DNA of 45,396 bases from Elusimicrobiales bacterium (lineage in GTDB: Bacteria > Elusimicrobiota > Elusimicrobia > Elusimicrobiales > UBA9959): positions 1 through 45,396 of the forward strand of contig JANZZP010000054.1 in NCBI GenBank assembly GCA_026419335.1, written 5' to 3'. Every line of letters begins with the position of its first letter. The stretch's first letter is position 1. The position numbers and the translations under genes were made by a program. The notes beneath the pieces were generated by a model, which made no database searches, was not told the DNA's origin, and was given only the letters and a program-made list of their open reading frames with translations. This document shows, one piece after another, positions 9,101 through 17,210 of this stretch.

Positions 9101-11999
9101 TAGGTCTTAAAAAAACAAAAGATAATTCCCGCCATCTACTACCAAGCGGCATGGAAGGATTGTATACTTCCATCGTATTGACTACATTGTTATTATTGCT
9201 ACCGCCAAATACAACAACAACTCCGTTATCCAAAAGAGTTGCTGTATGTGATTTTCTTCGATATCCCATCGAATCAGTTGATGAAAAAGTTCTCGTTAAA
9301 ACATTAAATATTTCACAACTATTTAAAACACTACCACTACCATTAATACCACCAGTGATTAAAACAGTTCCATTAGGTAAAAGAGTCGCTGTGTGTTCAC
9401 TCCTTGGGACACTCATATTTCCAATTTCAATAAACACATTTGCAGTAGTAATAAATAACTCTGCAGAAGAAAGATAAGTGTTTGAACTAGCCCCACCTGT
9501 AAATAAAACATTTCCATCTGGAAGCAATGTTGCTGTATGAAGGAGTCGTGGTTTATTTAATGAAGATGTCTTAACAGTTTTTCTTACATCTGGATAAAAT
9601 ATTTCCGCATCGTTAAGCGCTGCAGATTCATTTATTCTTCCAGAGGTACCACCAGCAAGAAGAACAGTACCATTAGGTAAAAGAGTTGCTGTATGATATG
9701 CTCTTGCTATACTCATTGTAGCAACAATAACCCATTCACCATAAATTTCATTAAACATCTCACAATTACTAAGAGTTTTTTCTCCATCCGTACCACCACA
9801 AGCAAGAATAGAGCCATCATTTAAAACATTCAAAGTATGAAATGCTCTTTTATTTTTCATTGGTGGAAGCAAATGCCAATTAGAAGAATGATAACTTGAA
9901 TAATCTCTAATAACAGAATAAGGAGATGTTATAATTGATGTCCTACTACAGTTTGAAGGGTTTTCTTCACAGTTTTCACCTCCATATATAGTTATACTCC
10001 CACTTCTGCGAAGTATAGTAGAATGATTCAAAGAAGGCGAAAATGATATTCCAGTAAGTTCATCATCATTAAGATACACTTGATTTTTTTGAGGGTAATA
10101 CCTTACAAGATTTGAAAACAAAGCATCTCTTACAACTATCGTTGAAGGATCTACTGAAAAAGCAGTATCTGATATAAAATTTATTCTGTTAACCGTATAA
10201 GAAATACTAAAATTTATATTTGAAAAACTCCCGCTTATATTTCTAGGAAAAGTCAATGCAGTAGTAGTAGTATTTTCAACACTACCTTGAATCTGAGCAA
10301 AAGCTACAGATACATTTACTTTACCATCTAGTCCTATAGAAACCCCAGTTATCTCTCCCCTTCCATCAGTAAAATCAGCCCTAAGCATATTATCACTATA
10401 AGAAGCAGAAATTAGAGTTACCGTTGCCCCAATTATATTAGCTCCCCAATATTCTTGAGGCATAATAAATGATAATGTTATTGTTGCTGTCGATGTATTT
10501 AAAAGATTAGTTTTAGTTCCACTTGATAAAGAAGCTCCTGAAATCTGTAGCCTTGCACTTCCATTACCATCATCACTCCTTTGAGATAACAGTGGTAAAA
10601 ACAAAGCATAAGCTCCTGAACCTGGTCCCTGTAAAGGAACCTCAACTTGTTCAAGCCAACCGTAACCAATATCACTATTCCCACCTACAAAAACTGTATC
10701 TAAAGTTACTGTTGTTTTTTGAAGGTATACGTATGAAGAAGAAAGCTGAGCTGTTGGAGAACCATCAACTTTAGGAGGTATAAACCAATCAGCGTTAATA
10801 AGTCTACCAGTTATATATCTAGATAATCTTATTTGTGGTAATTCTATCATTATATTAGTTGATGTAATAGATGCTCTCCTGGTTCCAGTTGCAACTATAA
10901 CCTCAGGATTTGAAAGTAAAATATATGAACCCTCTGAAGCTGTAACCTGAGGAGCTATATAAGTAACAGGGATATTCCCTCTTCCACCAACAACATAAAC
11001 ACTTCCATCATTAAGAAGCAAACTTGAATGATTTGCCATTCTATAAGGAAAGAGATCTGATATCCCGCTATCATAGCTACCAGTATTTACCTGAGAAAAC
11101 CCAATTGGTGCTCTTGCTCCATTTGCATCAAACATCTCAACCACGTCAACATAACCATAAGTATATTGTCCTTGTAATTGCTGCACAAAAAAACTATCCT
11201 TAGAAAAAACTTCCGGAGATGTTATATTCCCATTATATCCACCAATAATAATGGTATATCCATTTGCAAGAGTAACAGCAGTATGAGAACTCCTTCCAAC
11301 TATAAGCGAAGGACCAGGAGTCATAGAATTTGTTGTTGGATCGTAAAGTTCAGTGGTTATGTGATATATATCTGGTCTTTGAAATCCACCTGTAAAAAAA
11401 ACTTTACCGTTTGGGAGAAGATTTGCAGCATGTCCTTCTCTCCGTGAAGTTAAGGTAGGACCTATTTTAAATTGATTTGAAGATGTTATAAATATTTCAC
11501 ATGAATCAAGAGTATTTGTATTATTGTTAGTACCACCACATATTAACACATTGCCAGCGTCAGGACCTCTGGTTAAAAGTGTTGCTGTATGATTTGCTCG
11601 TGCATACAACATTGTTAATGTAGTTCGTGAAGTTGAGTTTATAACATTATAGTCAAGCGTAATTATATCTGCTGTGTTTTGTGGTGTTCCGCTGGTATTA
11701 TATCCACCTGCTACTAAAATCCTTCCATCAGGAAGTAAAGTCATAGTATGCGCATATCTTGATGTAGAAAGAATATTTGGATAATAATATACAGGAGTAG
11801 TTACTGACACACCATATTCTTCAGAATATAGAACATAACAGTCGTCGTTTAAATTTGAGTTTTGATGTCTACCACCACAAATAAGAATGTTAGAATTTGG
11901 CAACAAAACTAATCTAGATTCACTGGAAGCATTAAGAAATGTACTTAGATAATTAATCACTATTAAATATAAGAAAATGTATGTGCAAAATATTCTCAT
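6111..11999 (-). CDS. Giant secreted Kelch/fibronectin III protein with FlgD/T9SS-like C-terminal domain
   Basis: 1962 residues. A signal peptide covers about 1-24. A first Kelch beta-propeller spans about 28-370 (units of the type HTMTLLPDGRILVAGGYN). A beta-rich region of about 400-640 has no clear family. A second Kelch propeller spans about 650-1060 (HTATLLPNGTVLLAGG and variants). About five FN3-like domains follow from 1190 to 1700 (SLEWDGNGN, KITWDSNGN, RVNWETEDN strands). A Gly/Thr-rich linker precedes a C-terminal FlgD-Ig-like module from about 1877 to the end, with FPNPFYPN, YTLTGVKV, WDGKNSKG and GSGIYFCLIKS. That last module resembles sorting or anchoring domains of secreted proteins in T9SS-bearing and Elusimicrobia-like bacteria. 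The gene sits 1 nt after the CBM48-like gene and overlaps the PorV-like gene. Function is likely surface adhesion or glycan contact (inference); no catalytic residues were recognised. Confidence 0.85.
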   Translation of the reverse strand: MRIFCTYIFLYLIVINYLSTFLNASSESRLVLLPNSNILICGGRHQNSNLNDDCYVLYSEEYGVSVTTPVYYYPNILSTSRYAHTMTLLPDGRILVAGGYNTSGTPQNTADIITLDYNVINSTSRTTLTMLYARANHTATLLTRGPDAGNVLICGGTNNNTNTLDSCEIFITSSNQFKIGPTLTSRREGHAANLLPNGKVFFTGGFQRPDIYHITTELYDPTTNSMTPGPSLIVGRSSHTAVTLANGYTIIIGGYNGNITSPEVFSKDSFFVQQLQGQYTYGYVDVVEMFDANGARAPIGFSQVNTGSYDSGISDLFPYRMANHSSLLLNDGSVYVVGGRGNIPVTYIAPQVTASEGSYILLSNPEVIVATGTRRASITSTNIMIELPQIRLSRYITGRLINADWFIPPKVDGSPTAQLSSSYVYLQKTTVTLDTVFVGGNSDIGYGWLEQVEVPLQGPGSGAYALFLPLLSQRSDDGNGSARLQISGASLSSGTKTNLLNTSTATITLSFIMPQEYWGANIIGATVTLISASYSDNMLRADFTDGRGEITGVSIGLDGKVNVSVAFAQIQGSVENTTTTALTFPRNISGSFSNINFSISYTVNRINFISDTAFSVDPSTIVVRDALFSNLVRYYPQKNQVYLNDDELTGISFSPSLNHSTILRRSGSITIYGGENCEENPSNCSRTSIITSPYSVIRDYSSYHSSNWHLLPPMKNKRAFHTLNVLNDGSILACGGTDGEKTLSNCEMFNEIYGEWVIVATMSIARAYHTATLLPNGTVLLAGGTSGRINESAALNDAEIFYPDVRKTVKTSSLNKPRLLHTATLLPDGNVLFTGGASSNTYLSSAELFITTANVFIEIGNMSVPRSEHTATLLPNGTVLITGGINGSGSVLNSCEIFNVLTRTFSSTDSMGYRRKSHTATLLDNGVVVVFGGSNNNNVVNTMEVYNPSMPLGSRWRELSFVFLRPREDKDNDVYIGRANHKAVLLPDKTVVYVGGESIDFRSVVKSVPEKLNSDVLHLTWFGKTERKIGTGVVLSKNNYIVSVGGFDGRNNYLDKTEAAYYSFVLPDQESLSSMVPRKPFISSATYISDNGNWLIIRSTYSNLHSLVEAGGSGSSARHSDFSKPYIILTSLNGDYTVNFSTMLYVTTYNSSWTVTLSTISVRVLDRNKVPYGWYYLHVCVESNCSDGFIIQISTPRPQCVISTPTVNEVWYTSMSWRWNLQNISAGTVANGFAVFSSSDIFISTLAFPTPQTAITTFTLTGLLPNTPSSLKVGCYNIGGFSDKKTWAVAISTLHTLANPPKDLKITHASFDTVSLEWDGNGNNSKYTSYQVEVSTDNLFNTYSIAINFANNYTDTKATIRNLQPNWRYYFRVKARNGDGIPTLYDTQTPGSSTLGNPVSTITVGNIVGLNGLPLATDTIKWMWNPAGGADGYEIYDYKIIEDPNDPIFRSTIDVSVLITTTPYTYYSWINLNTNSPYQVKVRSFKIDGVNIVYGPFSVSPIIHTLASEPKPAYPNVFSEITTGSLKITWDSNGNSTSTLYKLEVALDEKFFDVKNYDAYSESIIFPYVSYTVTDLKPNTRYYARVYAINRDGIMNPVAANLGSKYTLAQPPPRVYVSSVSIRGVRVNWETEDNPPYTIYQVRATSVTFESPYISTPVPFGIGYTSNNYLITGLWFNTTYYFDVTARNMEGVETLSMQTATPAFIVAGIVGAPSGSTGGEVIPTEDTVIKGILADGRSMTATFYKGTFIKPEPVAITSLSPAQLYSLVGSSNPCGYTFNGSTIAFGIYSNEQPYIPIKFTFNYFTSEAYGPNGISSNKNKISLARYNPQTGQCLPIKTDVNTNVVGVGIGGEVTSYINHFSIYQLVIITPATTLSGVKSFPNPFYPNRSGQGHITIINLPSDAKLTFYTLTGVKVYETLADSTGTAYWDGKNSKGQFVGSGIYFCLIKSKYGEKILKLAIER
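9364..9693. repeat. Direct DNA repeat inside the Kelch coding region (two copies 300 nt apart)
   Basis: The segments beginning near 9364 and 9664 share the core CCATTAGGTAAAAGAGT, flanked on both sides by near-identical bases (about 28 of 31 match). They are exactly 300 nt apart, which is two Kelch units. On the coding strand they encode TATLLPNGTV. Related but more diverged copies of the same module occur near 9225, 9515 and 11570. Conservation at the DNA level beyond the protein need suggests recent duplication or gene conversion between propeller blades. Confidence 0.7.
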
Positions 12000-12000
12000 T

Positions 12001-12522
12001 CTACTTTATCTCAAATATTGAATACTTACCATCATTACTTTTTTTAGCTTTCGGATCAAGAATCCTTTTCCCATCTACAATAAAATAATATTTATATATA
12101 CCTCTATCTTTTATAACAAGTTCTTCTTCCCATATCCCAAAATCAGCTTTCTTCATATCTCTTTCTTTCCAAGCATAAAAACTTCCAGAAAGTTTTACTT
12201 TTTTTGCTTTTTTGTTTTCATATCTTAAAATTATCCTATAAAAATTCTGTTGATTTTGTTGTGATGTCAAAGATGTATCATTTTGCTCCCTATTAGTTTC
12301 TTTTTGAAAATTATCTAAATTTTGAGTACTATTATTATCTTTAGATGAATTTTCTAACTGCTGTTGTTGGTTCATCTCATTAATCATTATAGATTGATTC
12401 TCGACACGATTAGGAGCATGAGTTTGGTAAAGATATAAATTTATTTTATTGTAAATCTTTTTAACAGAAAACAATAAAATAGCCACACTAACTGTTATAA
12501 TAAAAGCATGTTTTCCACTCAT
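12001..12522 (-). CDS. Membrane-anchored protein with C-terminal CBM48/AMPK-type glycogen-binding-like domain
   Basis: 173 residues. One N-terminal transmembrane segment (about 6-23) is followed by a Q/N/S-rich linker (about 40-92) and a compact beta domain from about 95 to the end. That domain contains KVKLSGSFYAWKER, GIWEEELVIKDRGIYKYYF and VDGKRILDPKAKK, the pattern of isoamylase-N/CBM48 and AMPK-beta glycogen-binding modules (strand, W, then Y-K-F-x-V-D-G). Such domains bind alpha-glucans or serve as Ig-like scaffolds. It is the first gene of the operon with the Kelch and PorV-like genes (1 nt gap) and lies behind a good promoter at 12552-12580. It may act at the envelope with the Kelch protein; this is inference from position. 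Confidence 0.7.
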   Translation of the reverse strand: MSGKHAFIITVSVAILLFSVKKIYNKINLYLYQTHAPNRVENQSIMINEMNQQQQLENSSKDNNSTQNLDNFQKETNREQNDTSLTSQQNQQNFYRIILRYENKKAKKVKLSGSFYAWKERDMKKADFGIWEEELVIKDRGIYKYYFIVDGKRILDPKAKKSNDGKYSIFEIK

Positions 12523-12551
12523 TATAATGCTCTCACAAACACCTTTAACAA

Positions 12552-12580
12552 ATTATAACAAAATTATACTTACTATGCAA
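12552..12580 (-). promoter_or_regulatory. Sigma70-type promoter for the CBM48/Kelch/PorV operon
   Basis: On the minus strand TTGCAT (12575-12580) and a perfect TATAAT (12552-12557) are separated by 17 nt. Transcription would begin near 12545, about 23 nt before the ATG at 12522. A second TATAAT-like copy lies inside the spacer. It sits between the end of the tRNA gene and the first gene of the operon. This is a sequence match only. Confidence 0.5.
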
Positions 12581-12596
12581 ACAAATTGGAAAAAAG

Positions 12597-12667
12597 AGCG
12601 GGCGATGGGAATCGAACCCACGTCTAAAGCTTGGGAAGCTTTCGTTCTACCATTGAACTACGCCCGC
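12597..12667 (-). tRNA. tRNA-Gly (anticodon CCC)
   Basis: The minus strand folds as a cloverleaf of 71 nt. The acceptor arm is GCGGGCG paired with CGCCCGC. The D arm is GTTC/GAAC with loop AATGGTA. The anticodon arm is AAAGC/GCTTT with loop TTCCCAA, so positions 34-36 are CCC (reads GGG). The variable loop has 4 nt, and the T arm is GTGGG/CCCAT with loop TTCGATT. The discriminator base is U, normal for bacterial tRNA-Gly. The 3' CCA is not encoded; the gene runs into CTTTTTT, a likely termination tract. The CCA-adding enzyme at 13790-15253 fits this. Confidence 0.96.
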
Positions 12668-12683
12668 ATATTTAATCAAGAGA

Positions 12684-12711
12684 ACTATAGTAATTCTATC
12701 AAATTTTTCAA
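12684..12711 (-). promoter_or_regulatory. Probable promoter of the tRNA-Gly gene, overlapping the end of folE
   Basis: On the minus strand TTGAAA (12706-12711) and TATAGT (12684-12689) are separated by 16 nt. This would start transcription about 10 nt before the tRNA 5' end. The -35 element covers the folE stop codon (12708-12710). The AT-rich setting makes chance matches common. Confidence 0.4.
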
Positions 12712-13259
12712 TCTTTTTTTATAAGATTAATAAATTCAGATCTAATCTTCTGATCCTTCTCAAAAACCCCCAACATCGAACTAGTTATAGCAATAGAGGA
12801 AGTATTCTTTACTCCTCTTGAAGTCATACACATATGTTGCGCTTCAACAACAACACCAACACCTTTAGGTTTAAGCTTTTCATAAAGTATTTTTGATATC
12901 TGAACAGTTAATCTTTCTTGAAGTTGAAGTCGTCTTGAAAATACCTCAACAACTCGAGGTATTTTTGAAAGTCCAATTATCATACCATTAGGTATATACG
13001 CTATATGAATTTTGCCAAAGAATGGTAAAATATGATGTTCACACATTGAATAAAAGTTGATATCTTTTACTATTACCATTTCTTTATAATCAACTCTAAA
13101 AAATGCTCCATTTAAAACCTCATCAACATTCATTTTATAACCAGAAAAAAGCTCATTAAAAGCAGAAGAAACCCTTTTTGGAGTTTTTTTTAATCCTTCT
13201 CTTTTTAAATCTTCACCTATTTTTTTTAAAATTTCTTGAACTTCACTTTCAATATTCAT
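12708..13259 (-). CDS. folE: GTP cyclohydrolase I (FolE)
   Basis: It opens GTP and rearranges it to 7,8-dihydroneopterin triphosphate, the first step of the pterin branch of folate synthesis. 183 residues is normal for the type IA enzyme. Motifs are REGLKKTPKRV near residue 20, SMCEHHILPFFGK near 70 (zinc Cys and His), GLSKIPRVVEVFSRRLQLQE near 96 (catalytic and GTP-binding), and AQHMCMTSRGVK near 140 (second zinc Cys). It complements folP and folK-folC at the left end of the window. folB is not seen here. The gene ends 41 nt before the tRNA. Confidence 0.96.
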   Translation of the reverse strand: MNIESEVQEILKKIGEDLKREGLKKTPKRVSSAFNELFSGYKMNVDEVLNGAFFRVDYKEMVIVKDINFYSMCEHHILPFFGKIHIAYIPNGMIIGLSKIPRVVEVFSRRLQLQERLTVQISKILYEKLKPKGVGVVVEAQHMCMTSRGVKNTSSIAITSSMLGVFEKDQKIRSEFINLIKKD

Positions 13260-13372
13260 AATTTTATTTTATCATAAATTTTATATATTCCCTAAAGTCC
13301 CATTCTCAAAAAAGCCTAATGCACCTTACTAAATAAACAAGTGGATGATAATATATAAAAGGAGGTGAATGT

Positions 13373-13798
13373 ATGTTTAAAAATATATTTATAACTTCAT
13401 GCTTAATTATGATGATTACTATTCAGTCATATTCAGAAACTAATTTAAAAGATCCAAACAAAGTAATTGAAAAACTCGCAGAAATGGATTCTTTAATCGA
13501 TAAAATGATTATAGAAGGCAATATAGAACAACAAAAACTGAACATACAATTAATTAGAAATGATTTAGAGAAAATATTTTTAAACAAAGTAAACCTAACC
13601 AAGCAACAAGCAAAAATTATATGGATGTATAGTGGGAAAATATATTTAAAAGTTAAAAGACATTTATCTATACAAAATGATAACTTTAGATTTGCACCAT
13701 CTGATAATGATTATATTAGCATAACAGCTGAACTTAAAAAAAATTTTGCTATATCTAAATGGATATATTTAGCACATAAAAGTAAAGATTCAAAATGA
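13373..13798 (+). CDS. Small secreted protein of unknown function
   Basis: 141 residues. A signal peptide (about 1-21) ends near SYSE. The mature part is helical and charged (KVIEKLAEMDSLIDKM, LIRNDLEKIF), with a KIIWMYSGKIYLKVKR stretch in the middle and a short C-terminal helix. I recognise no family. The Shine-Dalgarno AAAGGAGGTGA (13358-13368) is the strongest in the window and fixes the ATG at 13373. It is the only + strand gene between 5.1 and 27.5 kb and overlaps the convergent CCA gene by 9 nt at its 3' end. The strong translation signal suggests an abundant periplasmic protein (inference). Confidence 0.6.
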   Translation: MFKNIFITSCLIMMITIQSYSETNLKDPNKVIEKLAEMDSLIDKMIIEGNIEQQKLNIQLIRNDLEKIFLNKVNLTKQQAKIIWMYSGKIYLKVKRHLSIQNDNFRFAPSDNDYISITAELKKNFAISKWIYLAHKSKDSK

Positions 13799-15253
13799 TA
13801 AATTTTTACCTAATGATTTTATATATGAAACAGCTTGAGTACGGTTTTTAATTTTTCCATCAAGTTGTAAATGTATCAATTTCCTTTTTATCCTACCTAT
13901 TTGAGGACCAGATGGTAAAGAAAGTATATTCATAATTTCATTACCATTTAACAATGATTTTATATGAGAAGATTCTAAAAATTTAGAATAATTTTTAAAA
14001 ATAAAATTAACAACCTGGATAAATCTTAATGTTTTTTGTATACCAGTTGTAGGGAGTTTTTTTATAATTGGATAAGGACTTTTTTTGGTTTCATTTATTA
14101 TCTTGTCAAACCTTAGATTTTTTATATGACTTGAATAATCAGCCCATGAAAGAACTAACAAACCTAGAGTATATTCTCTAAGGTCATAAAACACTCTAGA
14201 TATTGCTTTTCTTGTTATTGGGTCGTTACAAGCTATTGAACCTATTCTTAAATGGTTTTTAATAAGATTATAAACATATTTTATATCTTTATTGGAAAAC
14301 TTAAACTCATAAAGAATTTTTTGGGTAATTTCGCTACCAAGATTTTCATGCCCAAAAAACCTAAGTCTATTTTCTCTAAAGGCAGCAGTGTGAGGTTTTG
14401 CAATATCATGGAACAAACCTGCTATCTTAATCAAATACATTTCCTCATATAATTTAGGATAAAACTTTTTAGGCAAAAGAGAATATTTTTTTATATTTTT
14501 GAAAAACAAATCTAATTTTTCAACTACATTTAATGTATGTCTTAATACGCCACCTTTGCCGTAATATATCGTAGCACAATTGATTTGTTTTTCAAATTCC
14601 GGGAAAATAACAAACAACACTCCGGTATCAATCATAAACTTTACAGAAATAAAAAAATTATTAGAAGATGCCATTTTTACTATTTCTTCTTTTATTCGTT
14701 CTTTTGCAACATTACTTAAAAGAAATTTCTTTTCATTTATAAGTTTTTCTGTTTGAGGTAAAATTTTAAAATCAAATTGTGACAAAAATCTTATTGCTCT
14801 CATTATTCTTAAAGGGTCATCATCAAACACCTCAGGATTTATATGTCGTATCCAACCTTTTTTTAAATCAGATATACCTTTTCTTGTTATATCAATAATT
14901 CTGTTATGACTAAAATTAATTTTATAAGCATTTTTATTAATTTTAATATCAACATCTTCTAACTTAACCGCAAGAGTATTTATTGTAAAATCTCTCCTTA
15001 ATATATCATGTTCAATATTGTTAATTTTTGATATATCTAAAGTAAGATTATTAATAGAAACACGCCATATTCCACGTTTTTCATCAAGTGGAAAAACTGG
15101 ATAAATAGATGACAACTTTTTTAATATCAAATTGAATTCTTCATTACTACATATACATATTATGTCTATATCAGTAACCTCTCTACCAATAATAACATCT
15201 CTTATACATCCACCAACAACATAAGAATTTTCAAATAATATTTTCTTGAACAT
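13790..15253 (-). CDS. cca: CCA tRNA nucleotidyltransferase / poly(A) polymerase family with HD domain
   Basis: Adds or repairs the 3' CCA of tRNAs from CTP and ATP. The nucleotidyltransferase head has YVVGGCIRDVI near residue 11 and DIDII near 28 with the metal Asp pair. RRDFTIN near 86 and DDPLRIMRAIRFLSQF near 142 are the B and C motifs of class II enzymes. An HD domain follows at about 235-360 with LFHDIAKP near 280, then HENLGSE and NHLRIG. Length 487 fits the class II nucleotidyltransferase plus HD architecture. The nearby tRNA lacks an encoded CCA. CCA enzymes and poly(A) polymerases are hard to tell apart by sequence; the CCA role is favoured by context. Confidence 0.87.
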   Translation of the reverse strand: MFKKILFENSYVVGGCIRDVIIGREVTDIDIICICSNEEFNLILKKLSSIYPVFPLDEKRGIWRVSINNLTLDISKINNIEHDILRRDFTINTLAVKLEDVDIKINKNAYKINFSHNRIIDITRKGISDLKKGWIRHINPEVFDDDPLRIMRAIRFLSQFDFKILPQTEKLINEKKFLLSNVAKERIKEEIVKMASSNNFFISVKFMIDTGVLFVIFPEFEKQINCATIYYGKGGVLRHTLNVVEKLDLFFKNIKKYSLLPKKFYPKLYEEMYLIKIAGLFHDIAKPHTAAFRENRLRFFGHENLGSEITQKILYEFKFSNKDIKYVYNLIKNHLRIGSIACNDPITRKAISRVFYDLREYTLGLLVLSWADYSSHIKNLRFDKIINETKKSPYPIIKKLPTTGIQKTLRFIQVVNFIFKNYSKFLESSHIKSLLNGNEIMNILSLPSGPQIGRIKRKLIHLQLDGKIKNRTQAVSYIKSLGKNLSF

Positions 15254-15313
15254 AAATAAATTTTATCAATTTTAAAAAACTGATATCATTAGAATTTAAA
15301 ATAATATATGAAG

Positions 15314-16186
15314 CTAAGTTTTAATTTTAGGGTCAAGTATATCCCTAGCAGATTCTCCAACAAGATTAAATCCAAAAACAAAAAAGAATATAAATAAAGA
15401 AGGAATTACTACTGTATGAGCATAAGATAATGGATTAGAAAAACTTGATACTATCCAATTCCTCGACATAGATATCATCTGTCCCCAATCAGCATATCCA
15501 GGAGGACTCCCTATACCAAGAAAACTTAAAGAGGAAGCTAAAAGAACTACATTAGCAATGTCCAGTGATGCCATAATTATTATAGGATATATCGAATTTG
15601 GTAAAATATGTTTTCTAAAAATCCAAAATGTATTTCCACCAGAAATTTTCGAATAAATAACATAATCTGAATTTCTTATTTTAAGGACTTCACTTCTAAA
15701 CATTCTTGCATATGAAGGCCACCAAACACATGTTACAGCAACTACTACATTTTCAATCCCTGGTCCTAAAACTACTGCTACAATCATTGCTAAGACAAGA
15801 GATGGAATCGATAAAATTATATCAGTAAATCTCATTATAATTTCGTCAATGACACCGCCATAATATCCACTTATCCCACCTAAAATTATTCCTATTAAAA
15901 ATGAAATTACAACCACAGCAATGCTTATTTTAAAAGCGAGTCTTGTTCCCCAAACCATAGCATAAAATATATCATACTGGTTTTGTGTAGTTCCAAATAA
16001 ATATTTTGAAGATGGCTTTTGAGGTTTAATTTCAAAGCCATGTTGTTTAACGATATAAGGATCTGATTCTTTATATGGAGGAGCAATAATTGGAGATATA
16101 ACAGCTATTAAAACATATAAAATTATTATACTTACACCAAACTTTGCTGATTTATGTGAAAATATTTTTTCAATAAAATTATTCAT
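15314..16186 (-). CDS. Oligopeptide/dipeptide-type ABC transporter permease (OppC/DppC family)
   Basis: 290 residues with about six membrane segments. The N-terminal helix (about 18-37) is followed by a periplasmic stretch and the YLFGTTQNQYDIF motif typical of OppC/DppC. The binding-protein-dependent loop (EAA-like) is seen around KISGGNTFWIFRKHILPN near 180-200, the coupling helix that touches the ATPase. The C-terminus has DPKIKT, usual for this family. It is the last gene of the transporter set and overlaps the DppB-type gene by 8 nt. Substrate (peptide, nickel, sugar) cannot be told from the sequence. Confidence 0.87.
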   Translation of the reverse strand: MNNFIEKIFSHKSAKFGVSIIILYVLIAVISPIIAPPYKESDPYIVKQHGFEIKPQKPSSKYLFGTTQNQYDIFYAMVWGTRLAFKISIAVVVISFLIGIILGGISGYYGGVIDEIIMRFTDIILSIPSLVLAMIVAVVLGPGIENVVVAVTCVWWPSYARMFRSEVLKIRNSDYVIYSKISGGNTFWIFRKHILPNSIYPIIIMASLDIANVVLLASSLSFLGIGSPPGYADWGQMISMSRNWIVSSFSNPLSYAHTVVIPSLFIFFFVFGFNLVGESARDILDPKIKT

Positions 16187-17210
16187 ATCTTATTCTTGGA
16201 TCAACAATAATATATAATATATCTATTATTAAATTTCCTATTATAAAAAATGCTGAAACTACAATAGAAAAACCCATCAAACCACCTATATCTAGTTGCC
16301 ACGCTGATTTAACTCCCCAACTCCCAATACCTGGCCAATCAAATATAGTCTCTGTTATAACAACCCCACCTAAAAGTCTTATAAATTGTAACCCCCCAAT
16401 AGTTATTTGTGGTATGAGAATATTTTTTCTTATATGTTTTGAAACTATATAATCATAATTTAATCCCTTAGCTCTAAGCATCTTTACATAATCTTTTCCA
16501 AGTTCTTCGATTGCAGAAGAACGAGTTATTTTTATAAATACAGCAGAAGTTCCTATAAATATAGCAGACACTGGTCCTAATAAATGCAACAAAGAATCTA
16601 AAAAAACTCGTGGATTAAGATTAATAATACTATCTATTAACATAAAGCCGCTATATCTAACAAATTCTCCTGTGGATATAAGAATTTCTGTATCAAGAGA
16701 ATAACGTTGTGGTTTAAAAATTCCAAATATTCCATAAAATATATATAAAATAATTATTCCTATAACAAAAGAAGGCATAGAGTAAAAAAAAGTACTTAAA
16801 AACTGAATCATCTTGTCAAAAAAAGTGTTTCTTTTAAAAGCACTTCTCAAACCTAAAAAGTTTCCAATTAAGAATATAGGTATAATAGCAAATATTGCAA
16901 GCTCACATGTTGCCGGAAGATATAATTTTATAGCATCAATAACATTCATCTTTGCTGAATTAGAATATCCTAAATCACCAGAAAGGGTTTTGGAAACCCA
17001 AGAAACATATCTTTTAAAAATTCCCTTATCTAGATTATACTTCTTAATTATCTCTTCAACTTCTTCCCTTGTTAATTCTTTATCAGTAGATGCATAACTT
17101 GTTGCAAGAATAGACGGAGGAAGCATATTTATAGCAAAAAAAATTACAAAACTTATTCCAATAAAAGTTAAAGGTATGAAAATAATTTTTTTAACTATAT
17201 ATCTTTTCAT
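16179..17210 (-). CDS. Oligopeptide/dipeptide-type ABC transporter permease (OppB/DppB family)
   Basis: About 343 residues with a DppB layout. An N-terminal membrane helix (IIFIPLTFIGISFVIFFAIN) is followed by a periplasmic domain containing EIIKKYNLDKGIFKRYVSW and GDLGYS, then five more helices. The coupling loop reads DYVKMLRAKGLNYDYIVSKH near 238-257, a clear EAA-type motif, and the C-terminus ends VDPRIRYE. I start at the ATG at 17210; one codon upstream is a TTG. GGAATT lies 6 nt before. The gene overlaps the ATPase gene upstream by about 20 nt. Confidence 0.88.
   Translation of the reverse strand: MKRYIVKKIIFIPLTFIGISFVIFFAINMLPPSILATSYASTDKELTREEVEEIIKKYNLDKGIFKRYVSWVSKTLSGDLGYSNSAKMNVIDAIKLYLPATCELAIFAIIPIFLIGNFLGLRSAFKRNTFFDKMIQFLSTFFYSMPSFVIGIIILYIFYGIFGIFKPQRYSLDTEILISTGEFVRYSGFMLIDSIINLNPRVFLDSLLHLLGPVSAIFIGTSAVFIKITRSSAIEELGKDYVKMLRAKGLNYDYIVSKHIRKNILIPQITIGGLQFIRLLGGVVITETIFDWPGIGSWGVKSAWQLDIGGLMGFSIVVSAFFIIGNLIIDILYIIVDPRIRYE

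Noticed and set aside
12527..12724. 65-codon + strand frame over the tRNA
   Set aside because: It reads the antisense of the tRNA gene and has no ribosome site or family pattern.
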